Shown: one piece after another, positions 55,130-64,000 of the stretch
Layout: each line of letters begins with the position of its first letter
Numbering within the stretch: position 1 is the first letter of the stretch
Source of the DNA: Globodera rostochiensis
Lineage: Eukaryota > Nematoda > Chromadorea > Rhabditida > Heteroderidae
NCBI GenBank assembly: GCA_018350325.1
Contig: JAEVLN010000002.1
Location: 2,568,295 to 2,632,294, forward strand
Length of the DNA stretch: 64,000 nucleotides
Direction: 5' to 3'
Program-made: the position numbers and the translations under genes
Notes under the pieces: generated by a model
Seen by the model: only the letters and a program-made list of their open reading frames with translations
Databases searched by the model: none
Told to the model about the DNA's origin: nothing

Positions 55130-56980
55130 AGATTGCCGGTGTGGAAGGACGCAAATGGAAGGGAAGAGGAAGAAGACGAGGATGAAGAGGAAGAAAAGGA
55201 AGAAGAAGAAAACGAGGAGGAAGAGGAGGAGGAGGCGGAAGAGTGCGTGTCCAGTCTTTGAAGATTGCCGGTGTGGAAGGACGCAAATGGAAGGGAAGAG
55301 GAAGAAGACGAGGATGAAGAGGAAGAAAAGGAAGAAGAAGAAGACGAGGAGGAAGAGGAGGAGGAGGCGCAAGAATGCGTGTCCAGTCTTTGAAGATTGC
55401 CGGTGTGGAAGGACTCAAATGGAAGGGAAGAGGAAGAAGACGAGGATGAAGAGGAAGAAAAGGAAGAAGAAGAAGACGAGGAGGGGAGGCGGAAGAATGC
55501 GTGTCCAGTCTTTGAAGATTGCCGGTGTGGAAGGACGCAAATGGAAGGGAAGAGGAAGAAGACGAGGATGAAGAGGAAGAAAAGGAAGAAGAAGAAAACG
55601 AGGAGGAAGAGGAGGAGGAGGCGGAAGAATGCGTGTCCAGTCTTTGAAGATTGCCGGTGTGGAAGGACGCAAATGGAAGGGAAGAGGAAGAAGACGAGGA
55701 TGAAGAGGAAGAAAAGGAAGAAGAAGAAGACGAGGAGGAAGAGGAGGAGGAGGCGGAAGAATGCGTGTCCAGTCTTTGAAGATTGCCGGTGTGGAAGGAC
55801 GAAAATGGAAGGGAAGAGGAAGAAGACGAGGATGAAGAGGAAGAAAAGGAAGAAGAAGAAGACGAGGAGGAAGAGGAGGAGGAGGCGGAAGAGTGCGTGT
55901 CCAGTCTTTGAAGATTGCCGGTGTGGAAGGACGCAAATGGAAGGGAAGAGGAAGAAGACGAGGATGAAGAGGAAGAAAAGGAAGAAGAAGAAGACGAGGA
56001 GGAAGAGGAGGAGGAGGCGGAAGAATGCGTGTCCAGTCTTTGAAGATTGCCGGTGTGGAAGGACGCAAATGGAAGGGAAGAGGAAGAAGACGAGGATGAA
56101 GAGGAAGAAAAGGAAGAAGAAGAAGACGAGGAGGAAGAGGAGGAGGAGGCGGAAGAATGCGTGTCCAGTCTTTGAAGATTGCCGGTGTGGAAGGACGAAA
56201 ATGGAAGGGAAGAGGAAGAAGACGAGGATGAAGAGGAAGAAAAGGAAGAAGAAGAAGACGAGGAGGAAGAGGAGGAGGAGGCGGAAGAGTGCGTGTCCAG
56301 TCTTTGAAGATTGCCGGTGTGGAAGGACGCAAATGGAAGGGAAGAGGAAGAAGACGAGGATGAAGAGGAAGAAAAGGAAGAAGAAGAAGACGAGGAGGAA
56401 GAGGAGGAGGAGGCGGAAGAATGCGTGTCCAGTCTTTGAAGATTGCCGGTGTGGAAGGACGCAAATGGAAGGGAAGAGGAAGAAGACGAGGATGAAGAGG
56501 AAGAAAAGGAAGAAGAAGAAGACGAGGAGGAAGAGGAGGAGGAGGCGGAAGAGTGCGTGTCCAGTCTTTGAAGATTGCCGGTGTGGAAGGACGAAAATGG
56601 AAGGGAAGAGGAAGAAGACGAGGATGAAGAGGAAGAAAAGGAAGAAGAAGAAGACGAGGAGGAAGAGGAGGAGGAGGCGGAAGAGTGCGTGTCCAGTCTT
56701 TGAAGATTGCCGGTGTGGAAGGACGCAAATGGAAGGGAAGAGGAAGAAGACGAGGATGAAGAGGAAGAAAAGGAAGAAGAAGAAGACGAGGAGGAAGAGG
56801 AGGAGGAGGCGGAAGAGTGCGTGTCCAGTCTTTGAAGATTGCCGGTGTGGAAGGACGCAAATGGAAGGGAAGAGGAAGAAGACGAGGATGAAGAGGAAGA
56901 AAAGGAAGAAGAAGAAGACGAGGAGGAAGAGGAGGAGGAGGCGGAAGAGTGCGTGTCCAGTCTTTGAAGATTGCCGGTGA
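55030..56980. repeat. 132-bp minisatellite, ~15 copies
   Basis: Purine-rich unit containing GACGAGGAGGAAGAGGAGG, GTGTCCAGTCTTTGAAG and GGTGTGGAAGGACG. Fourteen intervals measured between AAGATTGCC landmarks from 55129 to 56967 are 132 bp, one being 10 bp shorter. Because 132 is divisible by three, frames stay open through the array on both strands. Confidence 0.96.
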
Positions 56981-57407
56981 AAATGCCATGTTTAGGCCTG
57001 GGCCTATGCCATTTCACAAAAGTACCCCCGCGCATTTGCGCAAAGGTCCGTCCGTTGGGGCTTCTGCGGATTAACGAAAGCCCCCCGAAAATTTTGTTTT
57101 CCAAAATGAAAAACATAACAAAAATTGCCAACATTTTTGAGAGGTGCCCACCGAAAGTGCCAATTTTTCGATTAATAAAAAGGCATTTTGTCCCAACGGA
57201 ACTTTTCTTGCCGCAACAAAAAACAAAACACATCAGCCATATAATTTACACATTATTATGACCATTTTTTGTGTTGCCAACGCACAAATAATCATTTGGG
57301 TTGGCAACGAATTTAATTTGTTTCTCTTTTTTTTTCCTCATTTTTTTCTATCAAATTCTTTCAGTTTGATTAAATTTATAAAAAATTGTAATTTTCAAGA
57401 AAGCTGG

Positions 57408-57470
<63 letters not shown>

Positions 57471-57540
57471 GATTGATTGAAGCTTAAAATTCACCGGGCA
57501 AAGCTAAATTTATATTTCACCAAATCATTCTGTCCGTCCA
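55130..57540. other. Intergenic between Kv4 and the EB/lustrin gene
   Basis: Mostly the 132-bp array, then AT-rich DNA and an (ATTG)n microsatellite at 57407-57480. The Kv4 3' UTR presumably lies in or across the array. Confidence 0.55.
57407..57480. repeat. (GATT)n microsatellite
   Basis: About seventeen GATT units with one interruption, just downstream of the stop codon of the EB/lustrin gene. Confidence 0.95.
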
Positions 57541-60500
57541 TCAAAGGCACTGGGCTCTTGAACAGCAGCTGAAAAACAATTCCATTTTAATTAAAGGGAA
57601 AACAAAACATTAAAAATTGGGGGTTGCTCCCTCGACCCTTCGGGGGTGGGAAAGTCGGGGTCAGGGGTCCGGGGGTTCTTCGGGTATGGGAAACCGGGGG
57701 TTCTTCGGGGCCCAGGGGTTCTTCCGGGTCAGAGTTGGAGTTCTTCGGGGTCAAAGTTGGAGTTCTTCGGGGTCGGGTTCTTCGAGACCGGGAGGTCGGG
57801 ATCGAGGTTCTTCGGGGCGCCTCGGGGTTCTTCGAGACCGGGGGGTCGGGATCGAGGTTCTTCGGGGTCAAAGTTGGAGTTCTTCGGGGTTGGGGTTCTT
57901 CGAGACCGGGGGGTCGGGATCGAGGTTCTTCGGGGCGCCTCGGGGTTCTTCGGGGCCGGGGCCTCGGGGTTCTTCGGGCGCCTCGGGGTTCTTCGGGGCC
58001 GGGGCCTCAGGGTTCTTCGGTGCCTCGGGGTTCTTCGGGGCCGGGGCCTCGGGGTTCTTCGGCGTCGAGGGGTAACTTACACTTTGTGCCTGAAACTTTC
58101 GCTGTTCACGCAATAGGGAAAATCGACAAACGGGCAGCTGTTTATGGCCGAGCATTGGAGTGGCAAATTGGAATAGCCCGGGTACATTTTGGGCTGTCCT
58201 AAAATTTAAAAATATTTAAAACAATTTTGGTATTGTATTATGTTTTAGAAGCTTCTAAAATGGGCAAAATCATCCGCATAAGTTCAATTTGTTATTGCAC
58301 AGATTTCGCTAAAAATACCGAAAATTGGATTTTCTGGCCCAACGCCACAACAAATGTACTGCCCCGCTTTGTACACGCTGTTCCACTCGCAGTGATAGCC
58401 CGGGGAACACTTTTGGTAAATGCAATCCTTCGGGATGCCGCTGTACAGCTCGACCTCGGCCGATGGGTTGCGACATTTGGCTGAAAATGCCATGAATTTG
58501 CTAATATATTTTAATAGAATTTCTTTTTATATAATAAATATTATTTTGATGTTAAAAAATGTTTACGGAATGTCCGTTGCTCCGGCGTCGGGTCCCAACT
58601 TTTGCTGATGTAACTGCACAGCCCATTTCTGCAGATCAGCGCCTGCTCGCCCGGCTTTCCCCTGCACTGCAGGTCGTGCGTGCAGCGCTCGCCCAAGCTC
58701 AAGAGCGGCAAGCATTGGCCACCAATGCGCGCTTGATTTGGTGGGCAGGCGACTGAAAATTAAATTAAAAAATAAATAAAAATTATTTGACATCAAAATC
58801 AAATTTAAAAAAATAAAAATAATTTAAAATGAAAATGAAAATGAAAATTAAATTTTAAAAATAGAAATGATTTAAAATGAAAATTAAATTTAAAAAAAAA
58901 AATAAAAATGATAAAATTAATTTTAAAAAATAAAAATGATTTAAAATGAAAATTAAATTTTTAAAAATAAAAATGATTTAAAATGAAAATTAAATTTTAA
59001 AAAATTGATTTTCAATATTTTTCTTGAGCTAAATAATCAAAATTCACATAAACTCAAATTTAAGCAAAAAGTGACAAAAACAAAAACAGAAAACTTTTAA
59101 ATATTTTTGTTATTTTATTTTACACGATAGGGGCAATGCCGCCCATCGTCTTCTTCTCCGACCGTTTGATGGAATGTTCGGGTCGTCCACGCATTTTTGG
59201 CCATTGTAAAGTTGGCCCGGGGCGCACACGCAACGTCGCTGGTAGCAGAAGCCCCCCGGGTAATTGCATTGGCCCGCTTAATTTGAATGAATTATGAAAC
59301 GATTGCTTTCCATTTGAAAATGCGGCGGCGGTTACTGTATTCGCAGGAGGCACCGTAGCTGACGTAACTGTAGCAGCGGCCGTTGGCGGAAACTTGGCCG
59401 GGCAAGCACAAATTGGGAGCGTGTGGGGGTTCGACTAAATGAAAATTTAATTTAAAAATTTCTCTCCGTGCCGAAACTTTTTTTTCAAATGCCGACAAAA
59501 ATAAGGGAAAAGTTCCAAAAAGTTTTCCCAATTAAAAACAAATTATATATTATTTATATAAATTATAAAAAAAACATTGAAAGATTCTCTCTAATGCCGG
59601 ACTTTTCAAATGCCGACAAAAATAACCCGATTAAAAACAAATTATATGATTTATATAATATTATTAGGGCTCGGATTTATATGCACCAAAAATGGCCAAA
59701 ACATGCATTTTTAACATTTTTTTGCCAAAATATGCTACAAAATCCTCAAAATATGCAAAATTTCGTTTTTTATTGCATTTTTGTTAAAGAATTTTGAGTC
59801 AAAAAAGTGCCAAAATATGCAAAACATGCAATTTCAAAATGGTCAAAAAAGAAAACGACCAACGTAACAACATCTTTTTTGAGCTAATTACATCGAAACT
59901 TAATTGGACTAAAAATATGCAAAATGCATATAGCCGAGCCCTAAATATTATTGATAATTTAACATTTTACATGCTGCTCCCTGCAGAACACATTCGTGCC
60001 CGTTGAAGCTGTACCCGGACCTGCAGTAGCAGATGTTGTTGCTGCACTCGCTGTTTGCAAATTTGCAATGTTCTGCCAACGTGCACGCGGCGCCGTAACT
60101 TGAGGCTGACGCTGTTTTTAATTGAATTTTGTTTAGAAAAAGCTTCATAATTATTTATTGTTTAAATTTGTCATTTCTCTCAAATTTTAAAATGCAAATT
60201 TAAAATTTAGTCGTTTTTTATATATACGATTTGGCATTGCGCAACAGTGCCCTCGGTAGCAGAAGAAGCCGGTGGCCAACGCTTGGCACTGCGCGTCCTC
60301 ACTGCAACTGACCCCGTCGTGCAGTGGGAGCATGTCGTTCGCGCACTGCTTGCCCCCCGCCTTTGGCTCCAACTGCACGTCGTGCAACACCGTGTTGGCC
60401 AACAGTGCGGGCAACACGAACACGCATTGGGCAAAGCCTTAATTACCTAGCTTAATTTTAACAACAATATTCAACAACAATTAGCAAAGAGAAAAACTGT

Positions 60501-60657
60501 TGTTTGTGTCAACAACGGAATACCGTACACGTACAGAAGGGGACGAGGAGTATCGTATACCTGGATAGCAAAGTGTCGAGGAGGGGGAATACGGTAGTGG
60601 CGGAGGTGGGGGAGGCGGCGGCGGCGGTGGTCCAATGAAGGCGGAAACCTCCGACAT
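57541..60657 (-). CDS. Secreted or extracellular EB/lustrin-type Cys-rich protein, 384 aa
   Basis: Nine exons (60561..60657, 60228..60437, 59971..60111, 59336..59434, 59163..59276, 58567..58752, 58319..58480, 58081..58198, 57541..57568) give 385 codons from the first in-frame ATG. A poly-Pro segment is followed by repeated nematode EB-type modules: CQALATGFFCYRGHCC, CTLAEHCKFANSECSNNICY then CRSGYSFNGHEC, SYGASCEY, CNYPGGFCYQRRCVC and CTHDLQC. Two lustrin-like repeats close it: CIYQKCSPGYHCEW...YICC and a last one ending VCCSRAQCL. Such proteins are usually extracellular or cuticular. In-frame hydrophobic codons upstream of the ATG (FLTIFKHFVLFFLYFLP) look like a signal peptide but lack an ATG, so the true start may be in an unseen exon. 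The donor at 58080 abuts a GC-rich array. Confidence 0.8.
57616..58078. repeat. GGGGTTCTTCGG array with MITE-like ends, in an intron
   Basis: About twenty-five imperfect 10-20 bp units. The left end (GTTGCTCCCTCGACCCTTCG) resembles the termini of MITEs K and I, and the right end (GTCGAGGGGTAAC) is a partial inverse of it. No target duplication was found. It occupies nearly all of the last intron of the EB/lustrin gene. Confidence 0.8.
58795..59005. repeat. Imperfect AATGAAAATTAAATTT repeat in an intron
   Basis: An AT-rich repeat with a unit of about 35 bp (TTTAAAATGAAAATTAAATT plus an A-rich spacer), in the EB/lustrin intron between exons 59163..59276 and 58567..58752. Confidence 0.8.
59665..59943. 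mobile_element. hAT-like MITE O, 279 bp
   Basis: Termini TAGGGCTCGG / CCGAGCCCTA; duplication AATATTAT at 59657-59664 and 59944-59951. The interior iterates AAAATATGCAAAA / CATGCA. It is in an intron of the EB/lustrin gene. Confidence 0.92.
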
Positions 60658-61995
60658 TTTTGGCAAAAAGTACAGAAAAAATAAAACGAAATGTTTAAAA
60701 ATGGTTAAAAATGCCACAAATACAACAATAGCAGCAGCAGCAGCAGCATAAACTGCTTGCTAACCCCATAAAAATTTCAAATTTATTTCCCAATAAAATG
60801 TCCGGTAGACTCTAAAAGCGCAAAACGCGCGACTCTCTCAAAACCAATTTTTGTTGGGCTTAAACCTATTTTAATTACCCTCTAAACACCAACAAAATTA
60901 TACTAATTAACATTTTCAACTAAATTTAGGCTCCGTCCGTCCGTCCGTCGGCGCGTCTTTGTCTTAAGCCTTTCTTCCCATTCATTGGCCCGCCCGCCCG
61001 CCCCCCGGCGACTTTTGGGACGGAATAAGCTAATATATATTAAGTATTAGTGCGTGATTCATTATTTGCTTTAGCCGTTCATCGTCTCATCACAAAACAA
61101 CAAAAAGAACGCCGCCGTCGCCGCCGGCGTCCCAATTGAGCGCACACAGAAAAGAGCAATTGGAATTTGATACGTCCGGTGTGCACTTGACGAGTGAGTC
61201 CCCCCCCCTCCCCCCCCCGCCCGCCCGCACAAAAAGAATAAGTAATAATAAATACAATTATTAAACATATTTATTGTAAAAACCCCAAAACACCCCCAAG
61301 ATTGAATCAAATTTATTTAAACGAATTGCTTTACTGCCTATGTAACTAACTAAACACGCCGTTTATGCATTTATCCGATCATTTTCCGTGCAAATATAAA
61401 AATTTAAAATAAAATTTAATCCTTTAAAAATGCTTTATTCTCAATTGCCGATTCGCCAACATTTTTGTTGCAATTTTACTCATTTGATCAGCAGAAAGTG
61501 AATGGATTTGATTGAATTGGAGAAGAAAGAATAAAGGCAATCCGCTTAGCCCCCCCCCCCCCCGGGGGGGGGGGGGGCAAACAGTGCGCGAAGGGAAGGC
61601 AAAAGGAGGAAAAAATAAAACAAAACAAAAAGCTAAACTTATGTAACAATATAAAAATGTATCATTCAATTGGAGGGAAAAGAATTTAATAATAATAATA
61701 ATAATCTAAAAAGCAATTTCCGATAAATGTAAATTTAATTTTTAAAATTAATTATTGCTTAAAAATTATATTTAAACTTTAGTAAAAATGAATTTATATT
61801 GTTTAATAAAAGTAAAAACTATATAAAAAGGTCGATGAAGTCGATAAATTCCATTTGAAAGATGCCATTAAAAGGAAACAATTTCATCAAATCAACATTT
61901 TCTTTAATATGGCTCATCAAAAATAATAATTTTATAATAATGTAAAAGCCACTAAAAAGTAAATTTTATTTTGGCTTTAAGCTAAATTTGGCTAT
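60658..61995. other. Divergent intergenic region
   Basis: Lies between the EB/lustrin gene (minus) and the 61996 gene (plus), so it should hold both promoters. It contains a (CAG)n run (60731-60748), C/G homopolymer blocks (61201-61225) and a C14G14 palindrome (61550-61577). No exon seen. Confidence 0.55.
61550..61577. repeat. C14-G14 perfect palindrome
   Basis: Fourteen C directly followed by fourteen G. Confidence 0.85.
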
Positions 61996-63790
61996 ATGAC
62001 GGACCTTTTACACTTTTGGTATTCGCTTCTGATAGTTTTAATCCAGCAAGCCCATTTAAATTATTCCGGTAATTAATTACATAATTTTAATTTTAATTAT
62101 GTTTAAAAACTTAAACATAAACTCTTAATTTGAGCATATGTTGCCGAAGTTGACTTATCACTGACGCAAATGTCGCAAATAATGATCAAATTGGGCCAAT
62201 TTCTGTCTACAAAAATTGAGAATAAAATGCCCACGGTGGAGCAAATGATCGCAAATTTGAAGGAATTGCAAATTGCATCAATTAGCCACTTTTTCGACTT
62301 TGACAACAAAAATGAGATTATGCCAATAATTTTGTACAATTTGGTTGAAAGCCTTCCGAAATTGGGCAAGGTTTGCACGTCCAAACCTTTTGTTATTTGT
62401 TTGGTGTCCTCTGAAAGCGCTTACGAATTGGTGATTAGAAGCTATTAATAAGCAAATGATAGGTTGTCTGTATTAAAAGTTGCATAAATTTGTCGTTTTT
62501 TAATTTTTCATGTCCCCTTTTTTACTAATATTTAGCGTCTACACATTGTAATATATAATATTTAAATTTAATTTGCCCAATCGATTAGCATTTGCTTATT
62601 AATCGCTTCAAGCACCAGAGGCGGTTGGTGCTTTCAGACGAGCCCAATTTTATTTGTTGGGTTGGTTCTCCCCCCCAGGGCATAAAACAGAGAGTTGACC
62701 CCCTCCCTCCCCCCAGGGCATAAAACAGAGAGTTGACCCCCTCCCTCCCCCCAGGGCATAAAACAGAGAGTTGACCCCCTCTCTCCCCCCAGGGCATAAA
62801 ACAGAGAGTTGACCCCCTCCCTCCCCCCAGGGCATAAAACAGAGAGTTGACCCCCTCCCTCCCCCCAGGGCATAAAACAGAGAGTTTGACCCCCTCCCTC
62901 CCCCCAGGGCATAAAACGAGAGTTGACCCCCTCCCTCCCCCCAGGGCATAAAACAGAGAGTTGACCCCCTCCCCCCGGGCATAAAACAGAGAGTTGACCC
63001 CCTCCCTCCCCCCAGGGCATAAAACAGAGAGTTGACCCCTCCCTCCCCCCAGGGCATAAAACAGAGAGTTGACCCCCTCCCTCCCCCCAGGGCAAAAACA
63101 GAGAGTTGACCCCCTCTCTCCCCCCAGGGCACAAAACAGAGAGTTGACCCCCTCCTCCCCCCAGGGCATAAAACAGAGAGTTGACCCCCTCTCTCCCCCC
63201 AGGGCATAAAACAGAGTTGACCCCCTCCCTCCCCCCAGGGCATAAAACAGAGAGTTGACCCCCTCCCCCCAGGGCATAAAACAGAGTGCGGCTAATTCAC
63301 CAAACTTCGACCTAAACACCGAACTCGCGCAACTGACTTTGGAGCAAAATTTGCTGATTTTGGAGGGACTGTTCGATTTTGGATGGTTTAATGGCAGTAA
63401 ATTGATTTATGACCCCAAGCACAAAGAGTTGTTGAAGACAAAAGCGGGTGCCAAATGGCGACTGATCGATTGGCACTTTTACGAAAAACTAGAGAAGAAA
63501 TTCTGGGAAGTTCGCAACACTATTCGACATATTCTATCAATTGATATGCAGTCGACACTGTAAGTACCTAATTAGTAGTTGGTGTTTAAAAATCATTTAT
63601 TCTTATTTAAATAAAAAATAAATAAAATTGAGTGCCTTAAAGATTTCAAAATTGGAACCCGACGCAAATAAAAGTAAAATTCCGTTGGTTCGCACATTAT
63701 GAAGACATTGAAAAATGGATGATTTGCAAATCGCACCAAAACAGCATAGCAATCGTAATGGAAAAGGTTGAGAGCAGCAGAAAATGGTAA
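61996..63790 (+). CDS. Secreted protein of unknown function, 243 aa
   Basis: Four exons (61996..62068, 62135..62370, 63285..63559, 63643..63790) join in phase to 244 codons. The N-terminus is a signal peptide (MTDLLHFWYSLLIVLIQQAH, cleavage likely near LNYSA). The mature region is helical and Cys-poor (TQMSQIMIKLGQFLSTKIEN, IASISHFFDFDNKNEIMPII), followed by LLILEGLFDFGWFNGSKLIY, KWRLIDWHFYEKLEKKFWEV and a Trp/Phe/Lys-rich end (NWNPTQIKVKFRWFAHYEDI). There is no transmembrane helix after the signal, and I recognise no family. Intron 2 (914 bp) contains a 38-bp tandem array whose last unit supplies the acceptor of exon 3. In a plant parasite such a protein could be an effector, but nothing in the sequence shows this. 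Confidence 0.72.
62673..63288. repeat. 38-bp minisatellite, ~16 copies
   Basis: Unit GGCATAAAACAGAGAGTTGA plus CCCCCTCCCTCCCCCCA, with single-base indels between copies. It lies in intron 2 of the secreted-protein gene and runs up to the exon 3 acceptor. Confidence 0.95.
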
Positions 63791-64000
63791 AATATGAAAA
63801 AATTATTTAGTAAAAAATTAATTGAGAATTTAGAAGAAATTGCCAAAATAATGGGAAACGCCAAAGAAAAGAACAAAACTGAGAGAAAGAAGTTATGAAA
63901 AAAGCGACAAAAATTTCAACGATCGTTCCCATTTTTCCCGAGGTTATTCGACATTTGCTTAAAAATTGCTAAGCTTTTCCATATTTGGATCATTAACATA
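63791..64000. other. Downstream of the last gene, to the window edge
   Basis: AT-rich. An open frame at 63837-63898 (EIAKIMGNAKEKNKTERKKL) follows a possible acceptor, but it cannot be joined in phase to the preceding exon. Confidence 0.4.

Noticed and set aside
55397..56989. Long Arg/Lys-rich (plus) and Pro/Leu-rich (minus) open frames over the same array
   Set aside because: Same cause: repeat-sustained frames with no start context, splice support or family similarity.
54795..57233. 812-residue minus-strand open frame, Ser-rich repeats
   Set aside because: It is the complement of the purine-rich 132-bp minisatellite, open only because the unit length is divisible by three. The overlapping Kv4 last exon on the plus strand is supported by splicing.
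57587..58202. Gly/Ser/Pro-rich frames on both strands
   Set aside because: Produced by the GGGGTTCTTCGG array inside an intron of the EB/lustrin gene.
62585..63319. 244-, 197- and 166-residue minus-strand frames, Gly-rich repeats
   Set aside because: They are frames through the 38-bp minisatellite located in an intron of the plus-strand gene.
63837..63898. Extra 3' exon (EIAKIMGNAKEKNKTERKKL) for the secreted-protein gene
   Set aside because: Every joining option creates an immediate stop at the junction; the preceding exon already ends in TAA.

Overview
This is a window of an intron-rich eukaryotic nuclear genome, almost certainly a nematode. Genes consist of short exons split by mostly 40-300 bp AT-rich introns, and the gene set is nematode-like: a Patched-related (PTR) protein, a glutamate/glycine-type Cys-loop channel, a Shal K+ channel, a secreted EB/lustrin-type cysteine-rich protein and an SPK-like domain protein. 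A short run of the nematode telomere repeat (TTAGGC) is also present. About one intron in twelve in my models is GC-AG, which fits plant-parasitic cyst nematodes (Heterodera/Globodera); that narrower placement is inference. Every gene model was spliced by eye from reading frame, phase and protein homology, without RNA evidence.

Layout. 20-6673 (minus): four co-directed genes 350-540 bp apart (coiled-coil protein, glutathione synthetase, SPK-like protein, 74-aa protein), possibly an operon. 7174-8627 (plus): pICln, divergent from the cluster. 8628-12078: gene-free, repeat-bearing. 12079-20746 (plus): BTB-BACK (BTBD17-like) protein, PP1 inhibitor-3 (PPP1R11), and the 3' end of a tail-anchored membrane protein. 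21151-28287 (minus): SCYL2 pseudokinase, 23 exons. 28288-32804: gene-free. 32805-35657 (minus): Cys-loop channel. 38685-44596 (plus): PTR protein, 23 exons. 44597-50524: gene-free. 50525-55129 (plus): Kv4/Shal channel whose last exon runs into a 132-bp minisatellite. 57541-60657 (minus): EB/lustrin protein. 61996-63790 (plus): secreted protein of unknown function.

The genes are mostly unrelated in function: glutathione synthesis, snRNP assembly (pICln), PP1 regulation, clathrin/endosome traffic (SCYL2), excitability (Cys-loop and Kv4 channels) and cuticle/sterol-linked transport (PTR). No single pathway ties them together.

The most unusual content is mobile. I find fifteen short (77-364 bp) non-autonomous elements with terminal inverted repeats starting mostly TAG or CAG and flanked by 8-bp target-site duplications (fourteen perfect, one with one mismatch), as expected of hAT transposons. 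They carry at least seven different termini, and most interiors are iterations of the element's own end motif. All lie in introns or intergenic DNA. Several tandem arrays also sit on gene structure: they hold the Kv4 stop codon, appear to supply a splice acceptor in the 61996 gene, and lie against a splice donor in the EB/lustrin gene.
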